Shown: positions 8,893 through 17,391 of the stretch, piece after piece
Position numbering within the stretch: the stretch's first letter is position 1
Layout: the number at the start of each line of letters is the position of its first letter
Source of the DNA: Pseudomonas sp. MPC6
GTDB taxonomy: Bacteria; Pseudomonadota; Gammaproteobacteria; Pseudomonadales; Pseudomonadaceae
DNA: 64,000 bases
Reading direction: 5' to 3'
NCBI RefSeq assembly: GCF_006094435.1
Contig: NZ_CP034783.1
Location: forward strand, 5,297,001 to 5,361,000
Notes under the pieces: generated by a model
Told to the model about the DNA's origin: nothing
Seen by the model: the letters and a program-made list of their open reading frames with translations, nothing else
The model's database searches: none
Translations under genes and position numbers: made by a program

Positions 8893-9579
8893 ATGAAACG
8901 TTTCGTTCTGCTCGACACCACCCCGATTCCTGAAAATGGCGGTGCCTTGTGCCTGTTCGAATACGGCGAGGACTTTGTCATCAAGATCCAGGGGGGCGAT
9001 GGCGGGCAGTTGATGAACACACGCATGCACGGTTCCGAAGACGCCCTGGCCGAGATCCCGTGCCGCAAGGTGGCCGGCCGGCCGAACTCGCGGGTGTTGA
9101 TCGGTGGCCTGGGCATGGGCTTCACCCTCGCCTCGGCCCTCAAGCATCTGGGCAAGACCGCTGAAGTGGTGGTCGCCGAACTGGTGCCCGGCGTCGTCGA
9201 ATGGAACCGTGGGCCGCTGGGCGAGAAAGCCGGCAATCCGCTGCTCGATCCGCGCACGGTGATCCGCATGGAAGACGTGGCCAAGGTGCTGCAAACCGAG
9301 CCACAGGGCTTCGATGCGATCATGCTCGACGTCGACAACGGCCCCGAAGGCCTGACCCAGAAGGCCAACAGTTGGCTCTATTCCGCTGGAGGCCTGAGCG
9401 CCTGCGCCAAGGCCCTGCGCCCCAAAGGCGTGCTGGCGGTGTGGTCGGCCAGCGCTGACCGGCAGTTTTCCGACAAGCTGAAAAAGGCCGGTTTCAAGGC
9501 CGAGGAAGTGCAAGTCTTCGCCCATGGCAACAAAGGCACCCGCCACACCATCTGGATTGCCGAGAAGCTCAAGGCCTGA
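8893..9579 (+). CDS. Spermidine synthase-like methyltransferase-fold protein
   Basis: A 228-residue Rossmann-fold protein. The nucleotide-binding region LIGGLGMGFTLASAL (about 69-83), the acidic strand end VVVAELVPGVVEW (about 92-104) and the DAIMLDVDNGPEG motif (about 142-154) match the spermidine synthase/SAM-methyltransferase fold. It lacks the complete polyamine-site signature, and such orphan proteins in Pseudomonas have no settled role. Start chosen at the ATG opening MKRFVLLD. Confidence 0.75.
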   Translation: MKRFVLLDTTPIPENGGALCLFEYGEDFVIKIQGGDGGQLMNTRMHGSEDALAEIPCRKVAGRPNSRVLIGGLGMGFTLASALKHLGKTAEVVVAELVPGVVEWNRGPLGEKAGNPLLDPRTVIRMEDVAKVLQTEPQGFDAIMLDVDNGPEGLTQKANSWLYSAGGLSACAKALRPKGVLAVWSASADRQFSDKLKKAGFKAEEVQVFAHGNKGTRHTIWIAEKLKA

Positions 9580-9628
9580 GCTAAACTGACCTCATAACCG
9601 TCATTAGTCTTTTTACAAAGGTGAACCC

Positions 9629-10000
9629 ATGAGTTCGTCCACCCCAACCAATACATCGAAGCTGGACCGCATCCTCGCCGACAACCAGCGCGACAAGGAA
9701 ATGGGTTACCGCGACAAGGCCCTGAAGATGTACCCGCACGTGTGCGGCCGCTGCGCCCGCGAGTTCTCTGGCAAGCGCCTGAGCGAACTGACCGTGCACC
9801 ACCGCGACCACAACCACGACAACAATCCGCAGGACGGCTCGAACTGGGAATTGTTGTGCCTGTATTGCCACGACAATGAACACTCGCGATACACCGACCA
9901 GCAGTACTTTGGTGAAGGCTCGCTGAGCTCGCCGAAGATCGCCAAGGCGACGCATAACCCGTTTGCGGCGTTGGCCGGGTTGATGAAGAAAGACGAATAA
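9629..10000 (+). CDS. yajD: YajD family HNH nuclease
   Basis: A 123-residue protein with an HNH fold. CGRCAREF and CLYCHDNEH supply two CxxC zinc pairs, and the catalytic stretch is LTVHHRDHNHDNNP (about 53-66) with its His-His and Asn residues. Length and order match E. coli YajD, a putative endonuclease of unknown target. No toxin-immunity or phage context is seen. AAAGGTG lies before the ATG. Confidence 0.88.
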   Translation: MSSSTPTNTSKLDRILADNQRDKEMGYRDKALKMYPHVCGRCAREFSGKRLSELTVHHRDHNHDNNPQDGSNWELLCLYCHDNEHSRYTDQQYFGEGSLSSPKIAKATHNPFAALAGLMKKDE

Positions 10001-10017
10001 TCTTCAGCGCCTGAGCT

Positions 10018-10118
10018 GGCCTCTTCGCGAGCAAGCCCGCTCCCACATTGATCCGTGGTGACCACACTTATGATGTTCGCCGCAGATCCAGTGTGCGGGC
10101 TTGCTCGCGAAGGCAATC
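10018..10118. repeat. REPIN-like inverted pair
   Basis: CTCTTCGCGAGCAAGCCCGC followed by TCCCACATT at about 10020-10048 faces GTGTGCGGGCTTGCTCGCGA at about 10091-10110. Same sequence type as at 1372, 6271 and 62704. It lies between the yajD stop and the TrmH-type gene. Confidence 0.7.
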
Positions 10119-10202
10119 TCCTCGCCACCACAAGTCTCCAAACCGGACACCCCTCCCCCAATCCCCGTATAATCGCGCTTTTTCCCCGAAGGCACCCCGC
10201 TC

Positions 10203-10673
10203 GTGGCAGACAAACGGTACAGCTGCATAGGTTTGTATAACCCCAAATCACCGGAAAACGTCGGCTCGGTGATGCGCGCCGCCGGCTGTTATGGCGCCGC
10301 GTCGGTGTTCTACACCGGCAAGCGTTATGAACGCGCCGCAGACTTCGTCACCGACACCAAGCGCGTGCACTACGACATTCCGCTGATCGGCATCGACGAC
10401 CTGAAGAAAATCCTGCCCCTGGGCTGCGTCCCGGTCGCGGTGGAACTGGTCGAAGGCGCCCGTTCGCTGCCCGAATACACCCACCCGGATCGCGCGCTGT
10501 ACATCTTCGGCCCGGAAGACGGCTCGCTGGATCAAGAGATCCGCGACTGGTGCGAAGACGTGGTGTACATCCCGACCACCGGCTGCATGAACCTGGCGGC
10601 CACCGTCAATGTCGTGCTGTACGACCGCATGGCCAAGGGCCTGAACACCCGCTCGGGGCCGAAATTCCGCTGA
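10203..10673 (+). CDS. TrmH/SpoU-family RNA methyltransferase
   Basis: A 156-residue SPOUT methyltransferase. Family motifs are visible: PKSPENVGSVMRAAGCYGA (motif 1, about 14-32), LYIFGPEDGSL (motif 2, about 98-108) and PTTGCMNLAATVNVVLYDR (motif 3, about 124-142), which forms the knotted SAM site. Such proteins 2'-O-methylate tRNA or rRNA; the size resembles TrmL, but the target cannot be fixed from sequence. Start is GTG at 10203, opening MADKRYSC. Confidence 0.88.
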   Translation: MADKRYSCIGLYNPKSPENVGSVMRAAGCYGAASVFYTGKRYERAADFVTDTKRVHYDIPLIGIDDLKKILPLGCVPVAVELVEGARSLPEYTHPDRALYIFGPEDGSLDQEIRDWCEDVVYIPTTGCMNLAATVNVVLYDRMAKGLNTRSGPKFR

Positions 10674-10765
10674 ATTGCTGTACATCCGATGGAACAAGCC
10701 GCCCGCCTCGGCAGTCAGCTTAATTATCTATTCTTGCAGCAGCCCATCCAGCCAGGAGACAGATC

Positions 10766-11143
10766 ATGAGCGAACTCACACGCGTAGAACGCATCGAGTC
10801 CACCCCGTTCCAGACCCATTCCGACCATAACGTTCAGGGCTGGGAGCGCATCGGCTCCGTGGCCGGTGGCGTGGTGATGGTCAGCAAGGGCCTGCGTCGC
10901 GGCGGTGTGTTCGGATTGATTCAAGTGGCGATCGGCGGCGTGGCGCTGGCTCGCGGGATTACCGGGCACAGTTCGGTCAAGAGCCTGTTGGAGAAAAGCC
11001 GCCAGGACATGAATAACGTGCGGGCGAAAATCGAGCGGGCCGGGGAAGAGTTGGGGCGGTTGAAGGCGAATGCCGACGCGGCGACCAAGACGGCTACCGT
11101 GACCGGAAATGATTCGTTGAAGTCGCCTAAGACCGGGGTTTGA
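10766..11143 (+). CDS. DUF2892-type membrane protein
   Basis: A 125-residue protein. The middle (about 24-72) contains two hydrophobic, Gly-rich segments around RIGSVAGGVVMVSKGLRRGG and FGLIQVAIGGVALARGITG, as in the DUF2892/YgaP transmembrane domain. The C-terminal third is charged and probably helical, with heptad-like spacing (SLLEKSRQDMNNVRAKIERA). Strong ribosome site (CAGGAGACAGATC before ATG). Function unknown; the domain is usually a membrane anchor. Confidence 0.75.
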   Translation: MSELTRVERIESTPFQTHSDHNVQGWERIGSVAGGVVMVSKGLRRGGVFGLIQVAIGGVALARGITGHSSVKSLLEKSRQDMNNVRAKIERAGEELGRLKANADAATKTATVTGNDSLKSPKTGV

Positions 11144-11178
11144 CCCGGGATTTGATCCCGGATTTGATCCCGGATTTG
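11144..11178 (+). repeat. Three tandem copies of a 12-bp unit (CCCGGATTTGAT)
   Basis: Directly after the TGA of the DUF2892 gene, the unit CCCGGATTTGAT occurs three times; the first copy has an extra G and the last ends in GTA. Each copy overlaps a GGGATTTGATCCC-like partial palindrome, so several small hairpins are possible. It looks like replication slippage. Confidence 0.8.
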
Positions 11179-11190
11179 TAGTGGGGCTTA

Positions 11191-11276
11191 TGGCCTCTTC
11201 GCTGGCAAGCCAGCTCCTACAGTGATCTGTGCGGTTCACGAATCACTGTAGGAGCTGGCTTGCCAGCGAAGGCGAT
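11191..11276. repeat. REPIN-like inverted pair (GTAGGAGCTGGCTTGCCAGCGAAG type)
   Basis: CTTCGCTGGCAAGCCAGCTC CTACAG at about 11195-11220 faces CTGTAGGAGCTGGCTTGCCA GCGAAG at about 11246-11271, giving an almost perfect inverted repeat. It separates the DUF2892 gene from the convergent pseudo-peptidase gene, whose stop begins at 11278. Confidence 0.8.
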
Positions 11277-11277
11277 A

Positions 11278-12507
11278 TTACTGAAGCAACTCGGTATCAA
11301 GAACCTTGGAAGACTCGCCAATCACGCTCTCGGCGAGCTGAACGAATTCCTTGGTGTCCACACCCTCCAGACGCATCGCCCCACGCAACACATCATCCAG
11401 CGAACGCTTGTTGCGGGTCTTCAGGCGAATTTCGCGATCCAGCTCCTGCAGCAACAACACCGCCTTCGAAACCTGTGTCGGGCTCATTTGCTCACCGCGC
11501 AACGTCGTGACTTTCTGGCCGTCCTTGACCAACTTGCGGTGCAAACTCTCGTAGCGCTCATCACTCATGCCACCCGCCCGGCGCACCAGTTCGATGGCGT
11601 AATACTCGGCAAAGCCTTCACTGATCCAGTCACTTCGCTGCCGGTCGTTGATCCGGCCGAATACCTGGGCCAATTCACGCACCACCGCGCTGCGGCCGCT
11701 TTCGCTGACCAGCGGCAAACGTGTGTTCAGGTAAATCGATTCGTGCGCCGCCAGGCTGCCGCGCCACATCGGGTCATTGGCACCGACGATCAGCAGCTTG
11801 GTGGGATGACGCGGGAACACTGCCTGCACTTGCGGCCAGACAAAAGTCAGCAACGTCAGCACGTCCATGCGACGCATGCCCTGGCCTCGGGGCGAAGCGA
11901 CGGTGACTTCGGTTTCCCCCAATCGCGTGCGACGGCTGCCAAGGTGGCCGGCGAGCATCCAGCCCGTGGGCCGGTCGAACAATCGGGAGACGTTATCGAT
12001 GCGAAAGGTGTTCTTGCCGATCCGCGGCCAGGCGGTTTCGACGCTTTTCCAGCCGCTGGGCAACTCGAATTCAAGGCGTGAAACCAGCTCGATGCCGTCC
12101 TGTTGATCGAGCCGGGCAGCCGGCACCAGATCGTCGCCACGCATCAACGCCCAGGTCGGGGTCATGCGAGTGTCGAAACTGCCGCTCTTGCGGCCATGGC
12201 TGATGCGCACGCGGTAGGTCAGGCTGGCCTTGTCGGCGGACGGAAGCCAGACACCGCGCATCGGCTTGCCGGGCGTCAGTTGCCATTGGCCGTCGGCCTT
12301 GAAATCGCTGTAGTGGCTGCCATCGCCCAGGTCGAAATCCAGACTGCGCACTGCCGAGCCTTGAGCCAGGGTCAGGCGGACTTCGGCCTGATCGCTTTGC
12401 GGCAACAGGCGCACGTGATAATCCAGATCGACCTTCTTCGCCGCCAACACCGGCAAACCCAGGGCCAACAGCCCAACGACCAACGCCAGCCGCAATCCTA
12501 CAGCCAT
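11278..12507 (-). CDS. M1-like peptidase fold protein with degenerate zinc site
   Basis: A 409-residue secreted or membrane-anchored protein with a signal peptide (about 1-23, ending VLAA). The N-terminal half is beta-rich. The later part (about 265-310) reads VVRELAQVFGR followed by SDWISEGFAEYY, the layout of a gluzincin active site (HExxH, then a glutamate in the SEGF motif). Both zinc-ligand histidines are replaced, HELAH becoming RELAQ (277-281), while the downstream Glu297 is kept. Probably catalytically dead. ATG 12507 chosen over GTG 12513 because AAGGAG lies 5 bp upstream. Confidence 0.7.
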   Translation of the reverse strand: MAVGLRLALVVGLLALGLPVLAAKKVDLDYHVRLLPQSDQAEVRLTLAQGSAVRSLDFDLGDGSHYSDFKADGQWQLTPGKPMRGVWLPSADKASLTYRVRISHGRKSGSFDTRMTPTWALMRGDDLVPAARLDQQDGIELVSRLEFELPSGWKSVETAWPRIGKNTFRIDNVSRLFDRPTGWMLAGHLGSRRTRLGETEVTVASPRGQGMRRMDVLTLLTFVWPQVQAVFPRHPTKLLIVGANDPMWRGSLAAHESIYLNTRLPLVSESGRSAVVRELAQVFGRINDRQRSDWISEGFAEYYAIELVRRAGGMSDERYESLHRKLVKDGQKVTTLRGEQMSPTQVSKAVLLLQELDREIRLKTRNKRSLDDVLRGAMRLEGVDTKEFVQLAESVIGESSKVLDTELLQ

Positions 12508-12528
12508 ACACACTCCTTGGAGAAAACC

Positions 12529-12978
12529 TCAACCCGCCCGGAAAATCAGATGGTCTTCCCAATCCTCTTCGGCCACGCTGCCTTCGGCGAGCATGCGCCC
12601 GGATTGTGAAATTCGCTCGTGGTGCACGGCGTCGCGATCACCGCACACCAGGTGATGCCAGAGCGGCAGGTCCTTGCCCTCGCTGACCAGTCGATAACCG
12701 CAGGTCGGTGGCAGCCATTTGAACGTGTCGGCCTTGCCTGGCGTGAGCTGGATGCAGTCCGGCACGAAGTCGCGACGGTTGGGGTAATCGGTGCACTGGC
12801 AGGTTTTCAGGTCCAGCAGTTTGCAGGCAATGCGCGTGTAATAGACCGAGTTGTCTTCTTCATCTTCGAGCTTTTGCAGGCAGCACAGGCCGCAGCCGTC
12901 GCACAGCGATTCCCATTCCTGCGGATCGAGTTGATCGAGGGTTTTGCGCATCCAGAACGGTTCGACTTTAGCGGCCAT
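12529..12978 (-). CDS. ycgN: YcgN family cysteine-cluster protein (UPF0260)
   Basis: A 149-residue protein with the YcgN cysteine pattern: [11 protein letters not shown] (about 27-37), then [19 protein letters not shown] (about 50-68) and PTCGYRL. The clustered cysteines suggest a metal or Fe-S site, but the role is unknown. Length and spacing match E. coli YcgN. In enterics it neighbours ycgL; here ycgL is 2.1 kb away on the same strand. Confidence 0.88.
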   Translation of the reverse strand: MAAKVEPFWMRKTLDQLDPQEWESLCDGCGLCCLQKLEDEEDNSVYYTRIACKLLDLKTCQCTDYPNRRDFVPDCIQLTPGKADTFKWLPPTCGYRLVSEGKDLPLWHHLVCGDRDAVHHERISQSGRMLAEGSVAEEDWEDHLIFRAG

Positions 12979-13256
12979 GGTTCAACATCGACATCAGGTG
13001 GTGAAAAGGCCGCCAGTCTAGTGCCAAGGCCCTTGCGGGCCAAGCATTGGCGACTGCCGGTCGACAGGGCTTGTCAGTTTTTGCGCCGCGAAGTAGCTTT
13101 GCCAGTCGCCAGGAGCCAGACCCGCGTGCCATTAACGCTCGACCGCGTTGCATTCCGGCGAACTGCCCAGGCTCAAGAAAAACCTCAACGCTCAGCTCAA
13201 CTGCGGCCGCAGGTTTCAGACGACCCTCACCTTCAACCGTAGCAAGGAACCTCTTG

Positions 13257-13850
13257 ATGAGCGCTAATCCTCGCGTTGCCGACCACGCCATTCACCCACA
13301 ATTCACCGATCGTTGGTCGCCCCGCGCCTTCACCGGCGAAACCATTCCTGTCGAGACCCTGCTGAGCTTCTTCGAAGCCGCACGCTGGGCGCCATCGGCC
13401 TACAACTCGCAACCCTGGCGGTTCCTCTACGCGCGTCGCGACACGCCGAACTGGGAGCGTTACCTGGGCTTGCTGAACGAGTTCAACCGCAGCTGGGCAC
13501 AACACGCCTCGGCGCTGGTGATCGTAATCTCGAAAACCACCTTCATCGCGCCTGGCGCCACCGAAGAAACCCCGGCCCTGTGGCACACCTTCGACACCGG
13601 TTCGGCCTGGGGCCATCTGGCGCTGCAAGCGAGCATCAGCGGCTGGCACACCCACGGCATGGCCGGCTTCGATCAGGAACTGACCCGCAAGGTGCTGAAT
13701 ATTCCTGAGGGCTACGCCCTGCATGCGGCCGTGGCGATCGGCAAGTTGGGCGACAAGGCGAGCCTGGCGGAGTACCTGCAAGCGCGTGAAGCGCCGAGCC
13801 CGCGTCGTCCGTTGAACGAATTGGCGGCCGAAGGCGATTTCACCCTCTAA
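13257..13850 (+). CDS. Nitroreductase family protein
   Basis: A 197-residue FMN-dependent oxidoreductase of the nitroreductase fold. The FMN-binding start RWSPRAFTGE (about 19-28) and RWAPSAYNSQPWRFLY (about 44-59) are conserved, as is the later region ISGWHTHGMAGFD with AAVAIGKLG near the C-terminus. Such proteins reduce nitro compounds, quinones or enones with NAD(P)H; the substrate is unknown. The start is fixed by AAGGA 8 bp before the ATG at 13257. Confidence 0.88.
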   Translation: MSANPRVADHAIHPQFTDRWSPRAFTGETIPVETLLSFFEAARWAPSAYNSQPWRFLYARRDTPNWERYLGLLNEFNRSWAQHASALVIVISKTTFIAPGATEETPALWHTFDTGSAWGHLALQASISGWHTHGMAGFDQELTRKVLNIPEGYALHAAVAIGKLGDKASLAEYLQAREAPSPRRPLNELAAEGDFTL

Positions 13851-13865
13851 ACCACACCGCCGCCC

Positions 13866-14037
13866 CCCTGTAGGAGCTGGCTTGCCAGCGAAGACGGCCT
13901 CAAGCCTTGCAGCGGCCATGAAAACGCCCTCGCCGGCAAGCCTGGCTCCTACAGGTTCAGCTTGCCAGTGAAGGCGGGCTCACGCCATGCAGCGGCCATA
14001 CAACGCCTTCGCCGGCTAGCCGGCTCCTACAGGTTCA
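13866..14037. repeat. Cluster of three REP-like units
   Basis: The units are CTGTAGGAGCTGGCTTGCCA at about 13869, a reverse copy ending GGCTCCTACAGG at about 13955, and a further diverged reverse copy ending CCGGCTCCTACAGG at about 14036. Between them, GCAGCGGCCAT is repeated. An odd number of units separates the convergent nitroreductase and dehydrogenase genes. Confidence 0.7.
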
Positions 14038-14045
14038 TGGTGGTC

Positions 14046-14978
14046 TCAATACCCGCGATTGAAATCCACTTCCCCGCGCAACGCTTCGCCCGCCTCATAC
14101 GCCCGCAGGTTCTCGACAAACAGCTTGACCATCATCGATGGCGAGGTCGGCGCCGAACTGTGCCCGGTCAACAGCAAGCCCCAGGCGGTCCAGAACGGGT
14201 GACGTTGCGGCAGCGGCTCCTGACGGCAGACATCGATCACGGCGCCTGACAGATGCCCTTCCTTCAAGGCTGCCACCAGATCCGCATCGACCACTGCCAC
14301 CCCACGTCCGACATTGATGAACAAGCCGGTCGGCTTGAACTGCTTGAACAGCGCCGCGTCGTACAGGTCATGGGTACTGGGCGTGTTCGGCAACAGGTTG
14401 ATCACGTAATCCACTTCACCGACCAGACGCGGCAAATCAGCCAACGCGCCTACTTCGACAAACGGCGCCTGCTCGCGGGCCTCGCTGGCGATGCCATACA
14501 ACACCACGCCAAACGGCAGCAGGAACTGCGCCACGGTCTGGCCAATGTCACCGGTGCCGACGATCAACACCTTGCGCCCTGCCAGACTGTGCCCCTGGCG
14601 GCTGTCCCACTTGCGCTCGACCTGGCTGACCAGTCGCGGCAGCACTTCGCGCTCGTGGCCGAGCATGTAGGTGAGCACGTATTCGGCCATGACCTGGCCG
14701 AAAATCCCCACCGCCCGGGTCAGGCGATAATGCCGTGGCAAGCCGTCGGCCAACAGCGGCGTAATGCCGGCCCAGGTCGATTGCAGCCATTGCGGCTGGT
14801 GGCCCTGGCGCAGCAGGGTCGCCAGCAAATCCGGCTGGCCCAGCCAGATCGGACAATCGGCGGCCTGGCTGGCCAGTTCGGCGGAATCGCCGCTGGTCAG
14901 CACGTCCAGGTCGGGCGCTGCCTGACGCAGCAGTTGGGCGTACACAGGGTGCTCGTGTTCAGCAATCAGAACGCGCAT
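14046..14978 (-). CDS. D-2-hydroxyacid dehydrogenase
   Basis: A 310-residue NAD(P)-dependent dehydrogenase. The Rossmann motif is GTGDIG (141-146). The catalytic residues are visible: Arg225 in NVGRG, Glu254 in CRQEP and His273 in TGHSSAPT. The family reduces glyoxylate, hydroxypyruvate or related 2-keto acids; the GhrA-like size and C-terminus suggest a glyoxylate/hydroxypyruvate reductase, but specificity is not proven. Single gene, followed by REP-like repeats. Confidence 0.88.
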   Translation of the reverse strand: MRVLIAEHEHPVYAQLLRQAAPDLDVLTSGDSAELASQAADCPIWLGQPDLLATLLRQGHQPQWLQSTWAGITPLLADGLPRHYRLTRAVGIFGQVMAEYVLTYMLGHEREVLPRLVSQVERKWDSRQGHSLAGRKVLIVGTGDIGQTVAQFLLPFGVVLYGIASEAREQAPFVEVGALADLPRLVGEVDYVINLLPNTPSTHDLYDAALFKQFKPTGLFINVGRGVAVVDADLVAALKEGHLSGAVIDVCRQEPLPQRHPFWTAWGLLLTGHSSAPTSPSMMVKLFVENLRAYEAGEALRGEVDFNRGY

Positions 14979-15108
14979 GGTTCAAACCTTTCGAAAACAG
15001 TGCAGACGACCGCCGATGAAGTAACGCTCCATCGCCCTGGCCATCGCCAAATTCAATTCCAGTGATTCAAGAGAAGGCTCTTCACGAAAAGCCTGGATGC
15101 TCTGCCGA

Positions 15109-15402
15109 TCACATCGGGTCATTGCGTCGCAGCAACTCTTCCGGCAAATGTTCGATGTATTCGTCCTCGGCCGGCGGCATTTGCAGGTGATAGCCCTGCT
15201 TGTCGAGGTTTTCCAGGACCTGGGTGATGTCTTCGCGCGACAGTTTGCGCTCGGGACTCAGCACCAGGTCGAAGGCGTGATGCGGTTTGCCGAAGGCGGC
15301 CATCAGGCTTTCCGGGACGCGTTCCAGTGCATCGCTTTTGAGCACGTAGAGGTACATCTCGTTTTTCTTCAGGCTTCGGTAGATGGAGCAAATACGTTTC
15401 AA
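15109..15402 (-). CDS. ycgL: YcgL domain protein
   Basis: A 97-residue protein matching the YcgL family from its opening [17 protein letters not shown] to the middle [13 protein letters not shown]. It starts with TTG, not ATG: GGAGAA lies 6 bp upstream and the TTG overlaps the TGA of rnd (TTGA), so translation is coupled to rnd. YcgL has an alpha/beta fold of unknown function. The rnd-ycgL order is shared, to my knowledge, by many pseudomonads. Confidence 0.88.
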   Translation of the reverse strand: MKRICSIYRSLKKNEMYLYVLKSDALERVPESLMAAFGKPHHAFDLVLSPERKLSREDITQVLENLDKQGYHLQMPPAEDEYIEHLPEELLRRNDPM

Positions 15403-16532
15403 GGCTGTTCTCCGGCGGTGGCCAGGCTGTCGAGCAGCGCCTGGCCCATCAATTCGCGGCGCCAGCCACGCAGCGAATCAGGCAGTAGGTAAGGACCATT
15501 GGGGAAACCGCTCTTGAGCAGGGCTTCCAGGGTTTTCTTGCGCAGCATCAGTTCCGGCACGATGTTCAGGCGCTCGGCTTCGGCCTGGCCGATCGCCCGC
15601 AGCTGTTTGACCAACGCGGCGGCTTCCACCGGCAACGGCTCCGGCACGGCAGGCGGCCATTGATCCGGTGACACACTGCCAGAGCGCTTGATCAGATCAA
15701 GCAGGAATTCGCCGTCCTGACGCACGGTACGCGGGTGCATGTCTTCGATTTTCGCCAGTGCGCCCAGATTGTCCGGCTGCGTCCGCGCCAGCGGCCACAG
15801 GGAATGCTCACGGACAATGCGATTGCGCGGCAGATCGCGGGCGCGCGCCTCGCGCTCGCGCCAGGCGCAGAGTTCACGCAATACGGCGAGTTGGGCACGG
15901 GACAGCTTCCAGGCCAGCTTGGCGTCGCGATAGACCTCGTACGGGTCGATCTCGCGGCGCAGGTTCGCCACCAGTTCGGCACCGTCTTCCAGGACCCAGG
16001 CGTACTTGTCGTCAGAAAGCTTCGGGCGCAACTGTACGAAAACTTCCGCCAGGTGCACGGCATCTTCGGCGGCGTAGCTGATCTGGGTGTCGGAAAGCGG
16101 GCGTTGCAGCCAGTCGGAACGGGTCTCGCCCTTGGGCAGGTCGATGCCGAGCACTTCCTGCACCAGCCGCGAATACCCCATGGAGAAACCCAGGTTCAGG
16201 TAAGCGGCGGCCAGTTGGGTGTCGAACAATGGCGCCGGCAGGCTGCCGGTCAGGCGCAGCAGGACTTCGAGGTCTTCGCTGCAGGCATGCAGGACTTTGA
16301 CCACGGCCGGGTTTTCCAGCAACGCGGCCAGCGGCTGCCAGTTGTCGATGGTCAGCGGGTCAATCAGGTAAGCGCGTACGCCATCGCCGATCTGCAGCAG
16401 GCCCGCGATCGGATAAAAGGTGTCGACCCGCATGAATTCGGTGTCGAGGGCAACGAACGGCAGCTGCTGCCACTCGGCACAAAACCGACCGAGGCTATCG
16501 TTGTCGCGAATCCAGTGAATATCGATGGCCAC
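15399..16532 (-). CDS. rnd: Ribonuclease D
   Basis: A 377-residue 3'-5' exoribonuclease for tRNA 3'-end maturation. The DEDDy exonuclease domain is visible: [10 protein letters not shown] (about 26-35), [11 protein letters not shown] (about 84-94) and [13 protein letters not shown] (about 152-164) with the Tyr-x3-Asp signature. An HRDC domain follows at about 210-290. The start is GTG at 16532, giving VAIDIHWI, with GGGAG 5-6 bp upstream; an upstream ATG at 16595 would add a non-conserved extension. Overlaps ycgL. Confidence 0.93.
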   Translation of the reverse strand: MAIDIHWIRDNDSLGRFCAEWQQLPFVALDTEFMRVDTFYPIAGLLQIGDGVRAYLIDPLTIDNWQPLAALLENPAVVKVLHACSEDLEVLLRLTGSLPAPLFDTQLAAAYLNLGFSMGYSRLVQEVLGIDLPKGETRSDWLQRPLSDTQISYAAEDAVHLAEVFVQLRPKLSDDKYAWVLEDGAELVANLRREIDPYEVYRDAKLAWKLSRAQLAVLRELCAWREREARARDLPRNRIVREHSLWPLARTQPDNLGALAKIEDMHPRTVRQDGEFLLDLIKRSGSVSPDQWPPAVPEPLPVEAAALVKQLRAIGQAEAERLNIVPELMLRKKTLEALLKSGFPNGPYLLPDSLRGWRRELMGQALLDSLATAGEQP

Positions 16533-16655
16533 ACGGCTCTCCCTTGAAGAATGGCGCGCAGTATATATCGCCTCAGGCGATTTCCACGCATCCACTGAAC
16601 AAGAGCTTTAGCGAAAATACCTGCCAATTAGCAAGAATTGTCTGACAAAGGGAGG

Positions 16656-17318
16656 TTATCTGGTCTTACGCAACACATAGACCCGCATCCGGGCGCAACC
16701 GGGCAGGAAATCCTGATGGCTGAGCAGACGTAATCCCGCCTGCCTGAATTCGGCTTCAACCTCGGCCTTGCCCGGCAGTTGCCGGGGCTGTGCGCCCTCT
16801 GCACCGGGACGCTGCAGTTTGAAATGCGCATCAATTCGTACCGCCACTATCACGGTATCGCGGCTGACCCGGTGGAACTCCTTGAGCATGGCCAACCGAT
16901 GCTCGGAACCGTCGATGTGTTGAAACAGTTGCATGCAAAAAATGCAATCGACCGCGTTCGCCGACAAATCGATGGTGAAGGCTGAGCTCTGAAAGGTCTT
17001 GATTCGCTCAAGCAGGTGCTGCGGATGGTGGGTCTGGGCGTGATTGAGCATTTCCTGGGAGGGATCGGACGCGAGGATCACCCGGTTTGCATGCTCGGCC
17101 AACACCGGCCAGAAGCGCCCGGCACCGCAGGCTACATCGAGGATCAGGCCCGGCTCGCCAGCCACCTTGAGTGCGCTGCGCACCAACTGCTCGTCGCGCC
17201 AGAACGTCAATCGCCGCCCCAGGCCCCGCGGACGCGACTGAAGGCAGTCGCGGGCGTGTTCCCGGTCGTAGCGCCGGGTGAACTCCAGTTCAATGGCGGA
17301 GGGGGGTTGCGCGGACAT
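16656..17318 (-). CDS. Class I SAM-dependent methyltransferase
   Basis: A 220-residue methyltransferase. Motif I reads LILDVACGAGRFWPVLAEHA (about 58-77), with the acidic ASDPSQEML after strand 2 and a later CIFCMQLFQHID motif. No domain identifies the substrate. The start at 17318 (MSAQPPS) is chosen since the upstream extension begins in the terminator region of the previous gene. It lies 73 bp downstream of the eptA-like gene on the same strand, behind two hairpins. Confidence 0.82.
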   Translation of the reverse strand: MSAQPPSAIELEFTRRYDREHARDCLQSRPRGLGRRLTFWRDEQLVRSALKVAGEPGLILDVACGAGRFWPVLAEHANRVILASDPSQEMLNHAQTHHPQHLLERIKTFQSSAFTIDLSANAVDCIFCMQLFQHIDGSEHRLAMLKEFHRVSRDTVIVAVRIDAHFKLQRPGAEGAQPRQLPGKAEVEAEFRQAGLRLLSHQDFLPGCARMRVYVLRKTR

Positions 17319-17345
17319 GTGCAATGACTCTTGTAGGAATATGAA

Positions 17346-17391
17346 CCCGCCGCAGCTTAGCGGCGGGTGCGTAAAAAAAAGGTTGAAGCCT
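17346..17391 (-). terminator. Double hairpin after the eptA-like gene
   Basis: On the minus strand, just after the stop codon, AAAGG-CTTCAA-CCTTT leads into a run of eight T. This is followed by the strong GC hairpin CCCGCCGC-TAAGCT-GCGGCGGG (17346-17367). The first has the T tract but a short stem, the second a strong stem but a poor T tract. Together they probably end most transcription. Confidence 0.5.

Noticed and set aside
12979..13256. Minus-strand frame of 107 codons between ycgN and the nitroreductase gene
   Set aside because: No family resemblance and it overlaps the start of the nitroreductase gene; the gap most likely holds only promoters.
13866..14037. Possible CRISPR-like array
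   Set aside because: Units alternate in orientation, differ in sequence and lack uniform spacers; they are REP-like elements.
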